From: Chryseobacterium sp. T16E-39
GTDB lineage: Bacteria > Bacteroidota > Bacteroidia > Flavobacteriales > Weeksellaceae
Assembly (NCBI RefSeq): GCF_002216065.1
Contig: NZ_CP022282.1
Coordinates: forward strand, 1,984,001-2,048,000
Length of the DNA stretch: 64,000 nt
Direction: 5' to 3'
The stretch's first letter is position 1. Every line of letters starts with the position of its first letter. Under the pieces are notes generated by a model that had not been told where the DNA came from, ran no database searches, and saw only the letters and a program-made list of their open reading frames with translations. The translations under genes and the position numbers were made by a program. Positions 47,347 to 57,979 of this stretch are shown in pieces.

Positions 47347-49181
47347 TATTCTCTAATATTAATATTTAAACCTGAGCTTCTCGCAATTTCCATTATCTGT
47401 CTTCTTGCTTGTTCTTTATCTATTTCGTCAGAGAAAATTTGATAATACATTTCATTCATTTTATATTTGAGTAAAGGTTCATCTACCAGATCAATAATTT
47501 GTTTGTGATCTTCTTTTGGTGATTCAAGAATCCATCTATTTTCTTCAATAATCTTGTTTAACTCCTGTTTTTTTTGTTCTAAAATAAGATCTTCAACCTG
47601 ATCAAACAAATCAACTTCCTTCTGTAATAATTTATATCTCAACCATAATATAGCTAGATCAATCTTCTCTTTTGCAAAATCTCCCATTAAGCCGTCTGAT
47701 AAAAAAAAACTATCTGCTAATAAATCATGAATGTTTGCCCCAAAAGTCTCCTTGTTATCGTTACTGATGATTGTCTCACCTGCTCCATTCTCATCTAAAA
47801 AAACAACATTTTGCTTAGGAATATCAGACAAAGTTAAGGGATCATGAGTGGTAAAAATAATTTGAATATTAGATTGAGTAGTAGAAAAATTGAAAAACAA
47901 TGGAAGACTTTTAACTATAGAATTGACAAATTTTTTCTTCCATTCCGGATGATATCCTAAATCAGCTTCATCTAAAAGTAAAACGTATTCCTCTTGAATT
48001 TGTTCTTTCTCAATATTTTGAACACGCTCATATATTACTGAATAGAAATTTAATAATGCATTTTCTCCTGAACTAAGTTTTCGATCGGTAGATTTAATTC
48101 CTAAAAAATCGCTTACTCTAACCTTTTGATTATAATAATTACTAGTTAGATGATTTACAATTTCTTTTTGTAAAGCTTGTATTTTTTCCAGATTAATATA
48201 TTCTGTATTAAAAGCTTTATTATTGACCGAATTATAATCTTGAATTTCATCTACTATCTCGTAGATAAATTTAAAAAGTTCTAAAACTTGTGTATTAAAA
48301 ACATGCTTAGCTTTTTCTGGAGGTTGAGCATTAAAATGAACTTTTGCATTTGTAACGAAATGATTAAATAATTCTACCGCAGTGTAGTCAACTATTTCCA
48401 ACTCATTTATTACGCCCTCGCTCAAGAAAGTATTATTTCTTTCCATTAAGTTAACTGTAATTGTTAAAAAAGAAGAAATGAGGTTCCGCTTGAAAATATA
48501 TGCATTTATTTCATGTTGATTCAGTACATTCTCTCCTTCCATTCGACGGATTCCCACCCATTTGTCTATTTCTTCATCACATTTACTAAGAATATCTAAT
48601 ATTATTTGTCTAAATTGGTAGGGCGTATTATGAAACGAATCTCTAGAAATCTCCATCTTATTAGAACCTCGCAAAATTACAGTGCCTACTTCGAACTTTA
48701 ATCCCTCAAAAATATTCGAAAACACTGAATGCTTTTCTCGCAAACTTGACGATAAAAAACTCATCTGTCTTGCAGTACTTAAATGCTCTAAATCTTGCTT
48801 TGGATTTAAACTCCATCCGTTTTCATTAGGTTCTTTTTCATCATCTATTATATTTTCTAGATCCCTTCTAAGAATTGTGTCTAAAGAAATATCATTAGGA
48901 TCAACATCAAAATTATAATTGTCAATATAATCTAAGTGCGGACTGAAATAAATTATATTATCTTCATAGTTATATGGAAATGTGCTTATTCTACGATTCT
49001 TTATATATCGTAAAATACTAGATTTTCCTGTTCCATTTTTGCCAACAATAGCCGAAACCATAGAAATATTTTCACCCCAAAAATCTCCATTTATTTCACC
49101 TAAATTTATTTCAATTTCTCTCTCCTCATTACCAAAGACGTGAGGTATTTCGTAAGCATAAAATTTAATTTGTTGAATCAT
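47346..49181 (-). CDS. SMC/ABC-like ATPase, Septu PtuA-like
   Basis: 611 residues. Walker A GKNGTGKS at 47-54; ABC signature KLSSGENALLNFYSV; Walker B VLLLDEADLGYHPEW; H-loop IIFTTHDPLTLSDI. A ~250-residue insertion between Walker A and signature forms the helical arm. It would regulate or recruit the coupled HNH nuclease upon phage infection. First gene of a four-gene block (ATPase, HNH, McrB, McrC). Confidence 0.85.
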   Translation of the reverse strand: MIQQIKFYAYEIPHVFGNEEREIEINLGEINGDFWGENISMVSAIVGKNGTGKSSILRYIKNRRISTFPYNYEDNIIYFSPHLDYIDNYNFDVDPNDISLDTILRRDLENIIDDEKEPNENGWSLNPKQDLEHLSTARQMSFLSSSLREKHSVFSNIFEGLKFEVGTVILRGSNKMEISRDSFHNTPYQFRQIILDILSKCDEEIDKWVGIRRMEGENVLNQHEINAYIFKRNLISSFLTITVNLMERNNTFLSEGVINELEIVDYTAVELFNHFVTNAKVHFNAQPPEKAKHVFNTQVLELFKFIYEIVDEIQDYNSVNNKAFNTEYINLEKIQALQKEIVNHLTSNYYNQKVRVSDFLGIKSTDRKLSSGENALLNFYSVIYERVQNIEKEQIQEEYVLLLDEADLGYHPEWKKKFVNSIVKSLPLFFNFSTTQSNIQIIFTTHDPLTLSDIPKQNVVFLDENGAGETIISNDNKETFGANIHDLLADSFFLSDGLMGDFAKEKIDLAILWLRYKLLQKEVDLFDQVEDLILEQKKQELNKIIEENRWILESPKEDHKQIIDLVDEPLLKYKMNEMYYQIFSDEIDKEQARRQIMEIARSSGLNINIRE

Positions 49182-49414
49182 TTATTATTAGTTTGTTTTT
49201 TAATTTAATTATTGGTTATTAATTTTCAAAACACGTAGGATTTGAATATATTTTGGCTTCCTAGATATTAATCTTTTACATATTAGATTCAAACCATTTG
49301 AATGAAAAGATTTTAGTGTTTATATAAAGTTTGATTCTGCAAAGATTGAATATTTACAAAGCTATCAAATACAATAGAGAGCAACTTACGGAAAACCGTA
49401 AATAATATTAAAGA

Positions 49415-52272
49415 TTACGAAACCACCCCATCAATAAACACATCCACAAAATTTTGCACCTTCTGAATAATTCTCTTACCAATATTATTACGCTCAGTAA
49501 TTTTTGGTTTTATTTCAAGTAGCTTTAAAGTATCACTTATTTTAGGAGTTTTGGAAGTAAAAAGAAAATCATCGATAGCATCTCGGAATCTGTCTTTATT
49601 CAAAGATTCTTCTGTAGCAATTTTTTCAAAAGCAGAGTTTTTTTCTTTATTCCAGTATTTTTCAAATTCTTCATTAACGTTGTCCCCACCAGAAATATGG
49701 GGAAGGTTTTCTTCTATGAATTTCTCTATCAGTTCTTTTTTGCTTCGAAGCTTTGCATCGCCGGAAAGAATATCTCTGATTTCTTTTTTCTTTTGTTCTA
49801 GCTTATTGCCTTTCAGATTAGAATCAGTCAAATTGGCTAGTAATGAAAGAATATAACTTACATTGATTTCATCTCGATGAATCAATTCTAGCTCAAAGTC
49901 GACGTCATCCAGAATACTTACTCTTCCTTCGCCTCCCTGCGGTCTTGTTTCTTTCCAAATATCTAAATACTTGCTTTTATACCCATCAAATTCATATTCG
50001 GTCATCTCCAATTTATCAAACTCAAAATCGGCAAATGATTTTAAAACGTTTAAAACACGCATCACTTCACGGAAAGCAGTGATAAATTCAAATTTTTCCT
50101 GTTCGGTTTGATAACTGTTGACACTGTCAATTTCAGGGGCAACAATCTTTAATGTATTTAAAGCAGCGTTGAAAAGTTCAATATAGTCTTCAATCGGTAG
50201 AATGATAATTTCCTGAATCGCTTCTTTATTGGAAAATAAAGTTACAGCATCATCAGTTGCAGACTTTAGATTTCTAAAACAAACAATATTTCCTTGTGAT
50301 TTTTTTTCGCCTAACAATCTGTTGGTACGGGAGAATGCTTGGATTAGTCCGTGATATTTAAGATTTTTATCAACAAATAAAGTGTTCAATTGTGGACTGT
50401 CAAATCCAGTCAGAAACATATTCACAACAATAATTAAATCAACTTCTTTATTGCGGACTCTTTTAGCAATATCATTATAATAATTATAAAAACTTTGGCT
50501 GTCTTTAGTTGTAAAGTTGGTTCCAAACATTTCATTGTAATGACCAATATATCTTTCCAACACATTTCTGCTATGAGAATCTCCGTATTGTGCCTGCGGT
50601 TCTGCAACCATTCCAAACTCAGGTTCATCATAGATTCCATTGGCATCCTTAGACTCTTCATTTGTCCCATAGCTGAAAATAGTAGCAATCTTTAATTGAT
50701 GCTTGCCTTCCTCTTTTTTCTTTTGGAAAAGGTCATAATATTTCTGTAAAACATCAATACTGCTTACACAAAACATTGCATTGAAAGTACTGTTATGCGT
50801 TTTTCTCCCGTATTCCGCGATGAGATAATCCGCAATTTTTTCAAGACGTTTCGGGCTTTCCAGAAGTTCTTGTGTATCGATTGCTTCAACATCCGTATCA
50901 ATATAAGTATTGCTGCCTTCTTTTTCTTTGTATCTTCCGACATATTCCACAGAAAACTTCAAAACATTATCATCCCGAATGGCATCTGTAATCACATATT
51001 TATGCAGGCAATCTTCAAAAAGTCTATTCGTTGTTGCAGGAGCTCCGTCTATTTTCCCAATTGAATTAACTTCAGAAATCGGAGTTCCTGTAAAGCCAAT
51101 CATTTGGGCGTTCTTAAAGTATTTTTTAATATTCTGATGTGTATCTCCGAACTGGCTTCTGTGACATTCATCAAAAATAAAAACCACTTTCTTATCTTTC
51201 AGCTTGTCAATTTTATTGCCGTGCTTTTCCTTTGTAATGGCAGTATTTAACTTCTGTAAAGTGGTTACAATCAATTTTGTATTGTCTGAAAGTTGCTTAA
51301 CCAAATGAGCAGTATTTTCAGTGGCATCCACACTTCCTTTTTCAAAAGCATCAAATTCTTTTTGCGTTTGATAATCTAAGTCTTTTCGGTCAACCACAAA
51401 AACAACTTTTTCTACTTTAGGAATTTCTTTAAGGATTTGACTTGCTTTAAAAGACGTCAAAGTTTTCCCCGAACCTGTTGTATGCCAGATAAAACCGTTC
51501 TTATCGGTATTTCTTACTCTTTCAACAATTTTTTCAACCGCATAATATTGATAAGGTCGTAAAACCATCAGTATTTTATTCGATTCATTCAAAACGATAT
51601 ACTTGGTAATCATTTTAGCAATATGGCAAGGCTCTAAAAACGCAGGAGCAAAATGATCGAGTTGAGTTATGTTATTGTTGTGTTCATCAGACCAGAAGAA
51701 AGTTTGCTTAAAAGTTTGCTTTGCGTTGTTGGAATAATATTTTGTATTGACTCCGTTACTGATGATAAACAACTGAACGTAATTAAACAATCGACTTCCA
51801 GAATTGAAAGACTGATGATGATAGCGATTGATTTGATTGAAAGCCTCTTTCATTTCTAGACCGCGACGTTTCAGCTCAATCTGTACCAAAGGCAATCCGT
51901 TGATTAGGATCGTTACATCATATCTGTTTTTAAAGTTTCCTTCCTGAGCAATTTGATTTGTTACCTGAAACTGATTCTGACACCAATGGTCTTGGCTGAT
52001 GAATTCAATCCATTCGGAAGTACCATCATCTTTAAAAAAATGAAAACGGTCACGTAATGTTTTAGCTTTTTCAAAAACATTTCCTTTGGAAAGATGATTG
52101 AGGATTTTTTCAAACTCAGTATCTGAGAATGTTTTTTATTGTGAATTTCGAGCTGAGTCTTTAGATTTTTAATAAGGTCTGCTTCGTTACATATCGTAAC
52201 TTTTTTGTGACCTAACTGTTGTACTTGTTCTATTAATTTCTGCTCTAAAATATATTCCGGCTGACTTGACAT
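49415..52272 (-). pseudogene. hsdR: Type I restriction subunit HsdR, frameshifted
   Basis: A ~952-residue HsdR split by one missing base in a T6 tract (A6 on the coding strand) at 52132-52137. The first 46 codons from ATG 52272 (MSSQPEYILEQKLIEQVQQL) read in one frame; after the run, TFSDTEFEKILNHLSKGNV continues in the next. The PD-ExK nuclease motif (VQIELKRRG), Walker A (HTTGSGKT), DECH box (FDECHRSQFG) and helicase motifs (FTGTPIS, TGFDSPQL, QAFSRTNR) are intact. If the frameshift is real, the full-length restriction subunit is off while methylation may continue. Confidence 0.9.
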
Positions 52273-52372
52273 TCAGTTTTGAGTTTTGGTTAAAAACTTT
52301 GTCAGAAGTATGAGTTCTGACAAAGTTGTTTCAGTTTTCCCAAATGTAAGAAATAATCAATGATAACTACAA

Positions 52373-53299
52373 CTATTTTAGCGCTTTAAACATCTGGTCA
52401 ATTACTTTTTTCTTTTGTTCCAGATTGGGATGAACGTATAAGTTCAAAGTTGTACTAATATTGGAATGACCGAGCAAAACACTCACTGTTTTATAGTCGC
52501 ATTTGCTTTCGATACATCGGGTTGCAAAACTGTGTCTCAGACCGTGAAACTTGATATCAGGAATTTCTAAAAATTTCATCAGGTTTTTATAATAACTCCG
52601 GTAAGTTCTTGGTTCTGTAGGCTTAGAATCATTGGTTAAAACATAGAACGCAGGATTTACAATTTTCTTAAAAGGTTTCAGCATTCTCAACAAATCCCTG
52701 CTCATCGGAATTTCACGGATTGAGTTTTTGGTTTTGGGTGTATCAATCAACAATTCTGTTTTTCTTTCTCCATCTTCAATGACATAGATTCTTTGAATGG
52801 TTCTTCGGATATTAATAATACCGTTATCCGTATCAATATCTTCCCAAGTCAATGCACAAATCTCACCAATTCGCATTCCCGAACAAAGACAGATATAAAC
52901 ACCCAAATTTCTAAAAGTAAAATGCTCCTGAATATAGCTCATCACTTTTTTCTGATGTGTTCTGCTCAAGACTTCAATCGTATGGGTTTCCCTAACCGTA
53001 GGATATTGCACATTAAAATTGATAAACTCAATCCACTTATTTTTTGCACCAAACTTCAGCACCATTTTCAAAACAATGAGAATATCTTTGATGCTTTTCT
53101 GGCTCAATCCCTGCTCCAGTTTTTTAAATACAAACTTTTGTACCTCATCATCCTCAATCTCAGAATAATCTTTGAATACAGGTAATAAATGATTTTCCAG
53201 CAACAGCACATAAGCCGAAAAAGTTGACTTTTTCACATACAGCTTTTTATCATTCTTCCATAGTTCAGCGATTTCTGCTAAAGTCTTCTTTCTTGTCAT
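52373..53299 (-). CDS. Tyrosine recombinase, probable hsdS invertase
   Basis: 308 residues. N-terminal SAM-like core-binding domain and catalytic domain with Arg143 (CSGMRIGE), His252 and Arg255 (HGLRHSFATR), His278 (LLGHSN) and nucleophile Tyr288 (TLNLYVHP). It sits between hsdR and the silent hsdS and beside inverted repeats shared by both hsdS copies. By analogy to invertible type I systems in Bacteroidota and streptococci, it should invert the hsdS segment. No integrative-element role is suggested by position. Confidence 0.85.
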   Translation of the reverse strand: MTRKKTLAEIAELWKNDKKLYVKKSTFSAYVLLLENHLLPVFKDYSEIEDDEVQKFVFKKLEQGLSQKSIKDILIVLKMVLKFGAKNKWIEFINFNVQYPTVRETHTIEVLSRTHQKKVMSYIQEHFTFRNLGVYICLCSGMRIGEICALTWEDIDTDNGIINIRRTIQRIYVIEDGERKTELLIDTPKTKNSIREIPMSRDLLRMLKPFKKIVNPAFYVLTNDSKPTEPRTYRSYYKNLMKFLEIPDIKFHGLRHSFATRCIESKCDYKTVSVLLGHSNISTTLNLYVHPNLEQKKKVIDQMFKALK

Positions 53300-53388
53300 A
53301 ATTTTTTTGATTTTATAATTAATTATTTGAAATCTTAAAAGGTATGAAATAAAGATTGAGGATTATAAATCCTTAGAGTGTAACACAG

Positions 53389-53420
53389 TTTCCTAATTTA
53401 CGATTTCCGGGGTTTGAAGG
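53389..53420 (+). repeat. hsdS inverted repeat 1, silent copy
   Basis: 32 bp, TTTCCTAATTTACGATTTCC then GGGGTTTGAAGG, identical in reverse complement to 55723-55754. It encodes FPNLRFPGFEG near the HsdS start. Confidence 0.95.
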
Positions 53421-53430
53421 TACGTGGGAA

Positions 53431-54522
53431 GTGAAAAAATTGGGTGAAATTGCAGAAGTAAAAACTGGTAGTAAGGACACTCAAAATAAAGTTGATAATG
53501 GAATGTATCCATTTTTTGTTAGATCCAATACTATTGAGAAAATAAATACGTATTCATATGATGGTGAAGCAATTTTAACTTCTGGTGATGGTGTTGGAGT
53601 AGGAAAGAATTTTCATTATATAAATGGAAAATTTGATTTCCACCAAAGAGTTTATTCAATTAGAAATTTTAAGATAGGCTATGATGGAAAATACATATAT
53701 AATATTTTCTCTGAAAAATTTTATGATAGAGTAATCCGATTAAGTGCAAAAAATTCCGTTGACTCTGTTAGAATGAATATGATTTCAGAAATGAAAATCT
53801 CATTTCCGATGTTTAATGAACAGCTGAAAATTGCTTCATTTCTAACTAAGATAGGAGATAGAATTCAAACCCAAAAGAAAATAATTGAGGATTTACATAT
53901 AACAAAAAAAGAAATATCTTTTAAGCTTTTTAAAGAAGGATTTAACTCATCAGAAACAAAAAAAGAAAATTTCCAAAAATTAGGAGACCTAACCTATATT
54001 GTGAGTAAAAAAAATAAGGAAAACCTCAAACTACCAGTTTATTCAATCAACAATAAAAAAGGATTTTTAAGTCAGGCTGAACAGTTTGAAGGTATTGATA
54101 GTGACGAGAGAGGCTATGATATTTCGTTATACAAAATAATAGAGAAAGAAACCTTTGCTTATAATCCTGCAAGAATCAATGTTGGTTCAATCGGTTATAG
54201 TAGAAATTTGGAAAATATTATAATTAGTTCTTTGTATGTCTGTTTTAAAACAACAGATGCAGTTGATGATGAGTTTTTATTTCAATATCTACGAACTGAT
54301 ATTTTCAGAAAAGAAGTTTTAAGAAATGTAGAGGGAGGCGTTAGAGATTATTTATTCTATGAAAATTTTTCAAGAATAAAAATTAATCTGCCAGATTTGA
54401 AAGAACAAATTAAAATAGCTAAGCTTTTATCAAAATTTGATGAGAAAATAACCCTAGAAAACGAATTACTTATTCAATACGTAAATCAGAAAAAATATTT
54501 ATTACAAAATCTTTTTGTTTAA
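53431..54522 (+). CDS. hsdS: Silent HsdS cassette
   Basis: Continuous frame from just after a TAG at 53374-53376 to 54522, so the coding part includes repeat 1 but has no ATG in front; the first usable start is a GTG at 53431. It codes for two target recognition domains separated by a conserved helix (DRIQTQKKIIEDL), and ends LLQNLFV. Its domains differ from those of the expressed copy on the other strand. It is a store of alternative specificities put behind the true start by inversion. Confidence 0.85.
   Translation: MKKLGEIAEVKTGSKDTQNKVDNGMYPFFVRSNTIEKINTYSYDGEAILTSGDGVGVGKNFHYINGKFDFHQRVYSIRNFKIGYDGKYIYNIFSEKFYDRVIRLSAKNSVDSVRMNMISEMKISFPMFNEQLKIASFLTKIGDRIQTQKKIIEDLHITKKEISFKLFKEGFNSSETKKENFQKLGDLTYIVSKKNKENLKLPVYSINNKKGFLSQAEQFEGIDSDERGYDISLYKIIEKETFAYNPARINVGSIGYSRNLENIIISSLYVCFKTTDAVDDEFLFQYLRTDIFRKEVLRNVEGGVRDYLFYENFSRIKINLPDLKEQIKIAKLLSKFDEKITLENELLIQYVNQKKYLLQNLFV
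53860..53888 (+). repeat. hsdS inverted repeat 2, silent copy
   Basis: 29 bp starting AGAATTCAAACCCAAAAGAA, encoding RIQTQKKII in the central conserved helix; identical in reverse complement to 55216-55244. Confidence 0.92.
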
Positions 54523-54544
54523 TAGATCAAGATTTTTAAGATAA

Positions 54545-54580
54545 CCTTTTCAATGTTTTGAAAATTGAAAAGGCTTTTTT
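54545..54580. terminator. Terminator between converging hsdS copies
   Basis: Perfect ten-bp stem CCTTTTCAAT / ATTGAAAAGG with a 9-nt loop, followed by CTTTTTT on the plus strand. Being inside the invertible segment, it ends whichever copy is read. Confidence 0.8.
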
Positions 54581-55215
54581 CATTAAACAAACAAATTAGC
54601 TAAAAGAAACTTTTTCTGAAGTTCTAACTTTTTTAGAACTTGTTTTTCCGTTTCTATTTTCTCTTGATAAGAAGAAAGAAAATTAGCAATTTTAGTTTGC
54701 TCATTTAGGGAAGGTAAAGGTAAACTTATATCAGAAAAATATGCATAACTAATCATTTTACCATCTCTTATACCTTCTAATTTTTATTAAGTTGCTTTAT
54801 ATAAGATTCAGATTTAAAATAATATTTATAAAAATAACTATTTATTTCAGTGTTATTCCTTAAAATTATATATGCCGGACTACATATACCTTTATATTCA
54901 GAATATTCAATACCTCCTTGAAATGATCTTAAACTAATTATAAAGTCGCCTTTCTCGACAATTTTATAACTTTCCACGCTTTTATCAGTCACTGAAATTT
55001 GAAAATCAATCAAATCTCTAGGAATAGCTCCATATTCTTGAGTTACGGCTAAAATTGGTAATTCTGAATTATGATTTTTATTTGAAATATTTGAAAAAAC
55101 TTCATTTCCTTTTTTTCTTTCCCAACAAGGAAATTCTGATAAGTCAGTATTTTTAAATCTAATTCTTTTATTAAACAATTTACAGCCAACTCCTTTAATT
55201 AAGGTTTCTAATTGT

Positions 55216-55244
55216 TCAATTATTTTCTTTTGGGTTTGAATTCT
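55216..55244 (-). repeat. hsdS inverted repeat 2, expressed copy
   Basis: Reverse complement of 53860-53888, 29 of 29 bases, in the central conserved region of the expressed gene. Confidence 0.92.
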
Positions 55245-55722
55245 TTCATCTAAAAGCTTGAAAAGTGAAGAAATTTTTTCTTGCTCTTCTATATTTGGTA
55301 TAGCAACTATGACATTCGAAAAAGTTGTTTTATTTATTATTGGTACAGCTTGTTCTGCTGAGAGAGATTTTATTTTAAGTGAGGAATATTCTAACAATGA
55401 AAAAACAAAATCATCATCATTACCAACTGGAATAACAGAATTAATTTGCTGATTGGTAATTGAATCTTCAGTTGCTTGACCTACTTTACCAATTGTAGAA
55501 CCAATACATACAAAATAGGTACTTCCTCTTCTAATTTTTCTGCCTTTATTGAATCCTTTTTCTGTTAATGTCGTTTTCGTTTTAAAAACATACCTATTTG
55601 ATTGTAAATCAGTTGGAGAAACAAATAGGCGATTTCCATTATAAAAAGTAGTTTCATCTGTTGCAGGAGTTGAACCAGTTATTATATTTCCCAAACTTTC
55701 TAAAGTTGTTTTCCTCCATTCC

Positions 55723-55754
55723 CCTTCAAACCCCGGAAATCGTAAATTAGGAAA
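55723..55754 (-). repeat. hsdS inverted repeat 1, expressed copy
   Basis: Reverse complement of 53389-53420, 32 of 32 bases, 13 codons after the expressed start. Confidence 0.95.
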
Positions 55755-55839
55755 ATTCTTTACACTTTTATTTTCTTCTGTCATCTTGATCATTTTTTTG
55801 TTAAAATTCTAAGCCTTGAGGATTTTGCTAAGTCAAAAA

Positions 55840-57408
55840 TTAGCTGACTAATCCCAATTCTTTCAAATAAACTTCAATTTCAGAATCCAGTTGAGAACGT
55901 TTTGCTTCAAGCATCTTAATTTCTGCCATTACCGCCTGAATATCAATTTCATCTTCTTCCTCAAAAGTATCAACATAGCGAGGAATATTTAAGTTGTAAT
56001 CATTATCTGCAACTTCCTGTAAAGTCGCTTTATGACTGAATTTTTCAGTTACTGTACGATTTTGGTAGGTGTCTACTATTTTATTGATGTGCGAGTAAAG
56101 CAAGACATTTTGGTTTTTCTGCTTTTCAAACTCTTTGCTTGCATCTACAAACAAAATATCTTCTTCTGCTTCACGGCATTTTTTAAAGATTAAAATACAG
56201 GTCGGAATACTTGTTCCAAAGAAAATATTAGCAGGTAAACCAATCACAGCATCTAAATAGTTTTTCTCTTTAATCAGATATTTTCTAATAATCAATTCGG
56301 CAGCACCACGGAATAAAACACCGTGAGGCATTACTACTGCCATAATTCCGTTTTCATCCAAATGATGAATCATATGTTGGATAAAAGCAAAATCTGCTTT
56401 TGAAGAAGGTGCTAATTTTCCATATTGTGAAAACCTTTCATCCAAAAGGTGAAGCTCATTGGCGCTCCATTTTGCAGAGAAAGGAGGATTAGCTACAATG
56501 GCATCAAAAGTCTTGTCAAGATGTTGAGGCTTCTCCAATGTATCTTCCTGACGGATGTCGAAATTGCTGTAATTGACACCGTGAAGAATCATATTCATCC
56601 TTGCCAAGTTGTACGTGGTACGGTTCATTTCCTGACCATAGAAATCGCTAACTTTCGCTTCACGGGCAACTCTTAAAAGCAACGAACCACTTCCGCACGT
56701 CGGGTCATATACGGATTTTAACTGTGATTTTCGACTCGTAACAATTCTTGCTAAAATAGTAGAAACCTGTTGTGGAGTATAGAATTCTCCTGCTTTTTTA
56801 CCAGCTCCACTTGCAAATTGTGCAATCAGATATTCATAGGCATCACCTAAAACATCAGCATTAGTATCTGAAAGATTGAAATCAATATCATCCAAATGAT
56901 AAAGAACTTTGGAGATTAAAGTGTTTTTTTCGTCTTCTGTTTTTCCTAATTTCGAGGAAGTCAAATCAAGGTCTTCAAAAAGATGTTCAAAATCATCTTC
57001 ACTGTTCGTTCCAAGTGTTGATTGCTCAATATTATTAAGGATTTTAGAAAGTTCAGCCAAGATAAAATTAGATTTACCTTCCTGTTTCTGATGTCCTTTT
57101 TTAGCAATATTACTGAAAAGTTCTGATGGTTTCAGGAAATATCCTAAATCTTCAACGACTTCTTCATAAATAGCTTCAACAATTTCTTTTCCTGCTTCAC
57201 AATTTTCATCAACATCATTGTAATCAACATCTTCTCCCGAATCTAACAAAATTTTATTAGCCGTAAAATGTATTTTCTCTGAAAGATACTTATAGAAAAT
57301 AAATCCTAAAATATAATCACGGAATTCATCCGCATCCATTTTACCACGTAAAGTATTCGCTATATTCCAAAGTTGCTGTTGCAACTGACGTTTCTGTTCT
57401 TCTGACAT
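55840..57408 (-). CDS. hsdM: Type I DNA methyltransferase HsdM
   Basis: 522 residues. N-terminal HsdM domain (ADEFRDYILGFIFYKYLSEK), SAM-binding motif DPTCGSGSLLL, and catalytic NPPF in AIVANPPFSAKW (N6-adenine methylation). With HsdS it methylates, and with HsdR it restricts. First gene of the HsdM-HsdS block on the minus strand; no frameshift seen. Confidence 0.96.
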   Translation of the reverse strand: MSEEQKRQLQQQLWNIANTLRGKMDADEFRDYILGFIFYKYLSEKIHFTANKILLDSGEDVDYNDVDENCEAGKEIVEAIYEEVVEDLGYFLKPSELFSNIAKKGHQKQEGKSNFILAELSKILNNIEQSTLGTNSEDDFEHLFEDLDLTSSKLGKTEDEKNTLISKVLYHLDDIDFNLSDTNADVLGDAYEYLIAQFASGAGKKAGEFYTPQQVSTILARIVTSRKSQLKSVYDPTCGSGSLLLRVAREAKVSDFYGQEMNRTTYNLARMNMILHGVNYSNFDIRQEDTLEKPQHLDKTFDAIVANPPFSAKWSANELHLLDERFSQYGKLAPSSKADFAFIQHMIHHLDENGIMAVVMPHGVLFRGAAELIIRKYLIKEKNYLDAVIGLPANIFFGTSIPTCILIFKKCREAEEDILFVDASKEFEKQKNQNVLLYSHINKIVDTYQNRTVTEKFSHKATLQEVADNDYNLNIPRYVDTFEEEDEIDIQAVMAEIKMLEAKRSQLDSEIEVYLKELGLVS

Positions 57409-57592
57409 ATTTATAAATCCTTAATCTAAGACCTCAAAGATAAAAAAAATCACCACCAAAAGATTACGACATCCCATATTACAAATAAAATAAATAAAAA
57501 TAAGAAAGTACAATCAAAATTCTGCTACTGCAGATCTTAATTTCTTTAGTTAAAACTGTTAATTTTTATAAAAATTTATTCAATAATTTTTT

Positions 57593-57817
57593 TTACTTTA
57601 GTTTAAAATCAAAAAGTTCCTGTGGATGTACATCTAGCCCCTTCGCTAACTCTTGAATAGTAGACATTCTTAGGTCTACTTCTCCTTTTTCTATTTTACT
57701 GATATTACTATGATCTACATCACATTTTTGAGCCAACTCCCTATAACTTAAATTCAGCTTTTTCCTGAACACCTCAACTCTCTTACCAAATGCTATTCTA
57801 AATTCTGATCTATCCAT
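57593..57817 (-). CDS. XRE-family HTH regulator
   Basis: 74 residues, a single Cro/C1 helix-turn-helix (LSYRELAQKCDVDHSNISKIEKGEVDLRMSTIQELAKGL). It precedes hsdM on the same strand with ~180 bases between, and diverges from the sigma-Cas12f operon. It may control either; the size resembles restriction-modification controller proteins. Confidence 0.85.
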   Translation of the reverse strand: MDRSEFRIAFGKRVEVFRKKLNLSYRELAQKCDVDHSNISKIEKGEVDLRMSTIQELAKGLDVHPQELFDFKLK

Positions 57818-57905
57818 TTCGATTAACTTTGAATAAACAAAATGATGAGATTTTAATAAAAATTTGTAGTCGAATTAACCTACATTAAAAAAAAATGTTT
57901 TATAT

Positions 57906-57937
57906 TTGCTAAAGAAGTTACAATAAAGGTAACTTTG
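57906..57937 (+). promoter_or_regulatory. Promoter of the sigma-dCas12f leader
   Basis: TTG at 57906-57908, 21 bases, then TAACTTTG (57930-57937), a match to TAnnTTTG. An overlapping TATATTTG lies at 57901-57908. Transcription should start near 57944 and include the long hairpin and the sigma gene. Confidence 0.6.
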
Positions 57938-57979
57938 CAATAGTTCAAAATATTAATCGAAGCTATTGCTTAGATTCTC

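Larger units (their letters stand above)
54583..55793 (-). pseudogene. hsdS: Expressed HsdS specificity subunit, frameshifted near 3' end
   Basis: From ATG 55793 the frame gives two target recognition domains and the conserved helices, but stops at 54777 after IKQLNKN. Adding one base to the T5 tract (A5 on the coding strand) at 54781-54785 lets it continue KLEGIRDGKMISYAYFSDI to the normal C-terminus ...LANLFV at 54583. Without it the last ~64 residues, including the second conserved helix, are lost. It lies 46 bases downstream of hsdM. Half-subunit forms can sometimes function as dimers, so activity cannot be excluded. Confidence 0.88.

Noticed and set aside
52373..53299. Integrase of a genomic island
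   Set aside because: The gene lies inside the hsd cluster beside matching inverted repeats of hsdS, which fits an invertase; no attachment site or tRNA is near.
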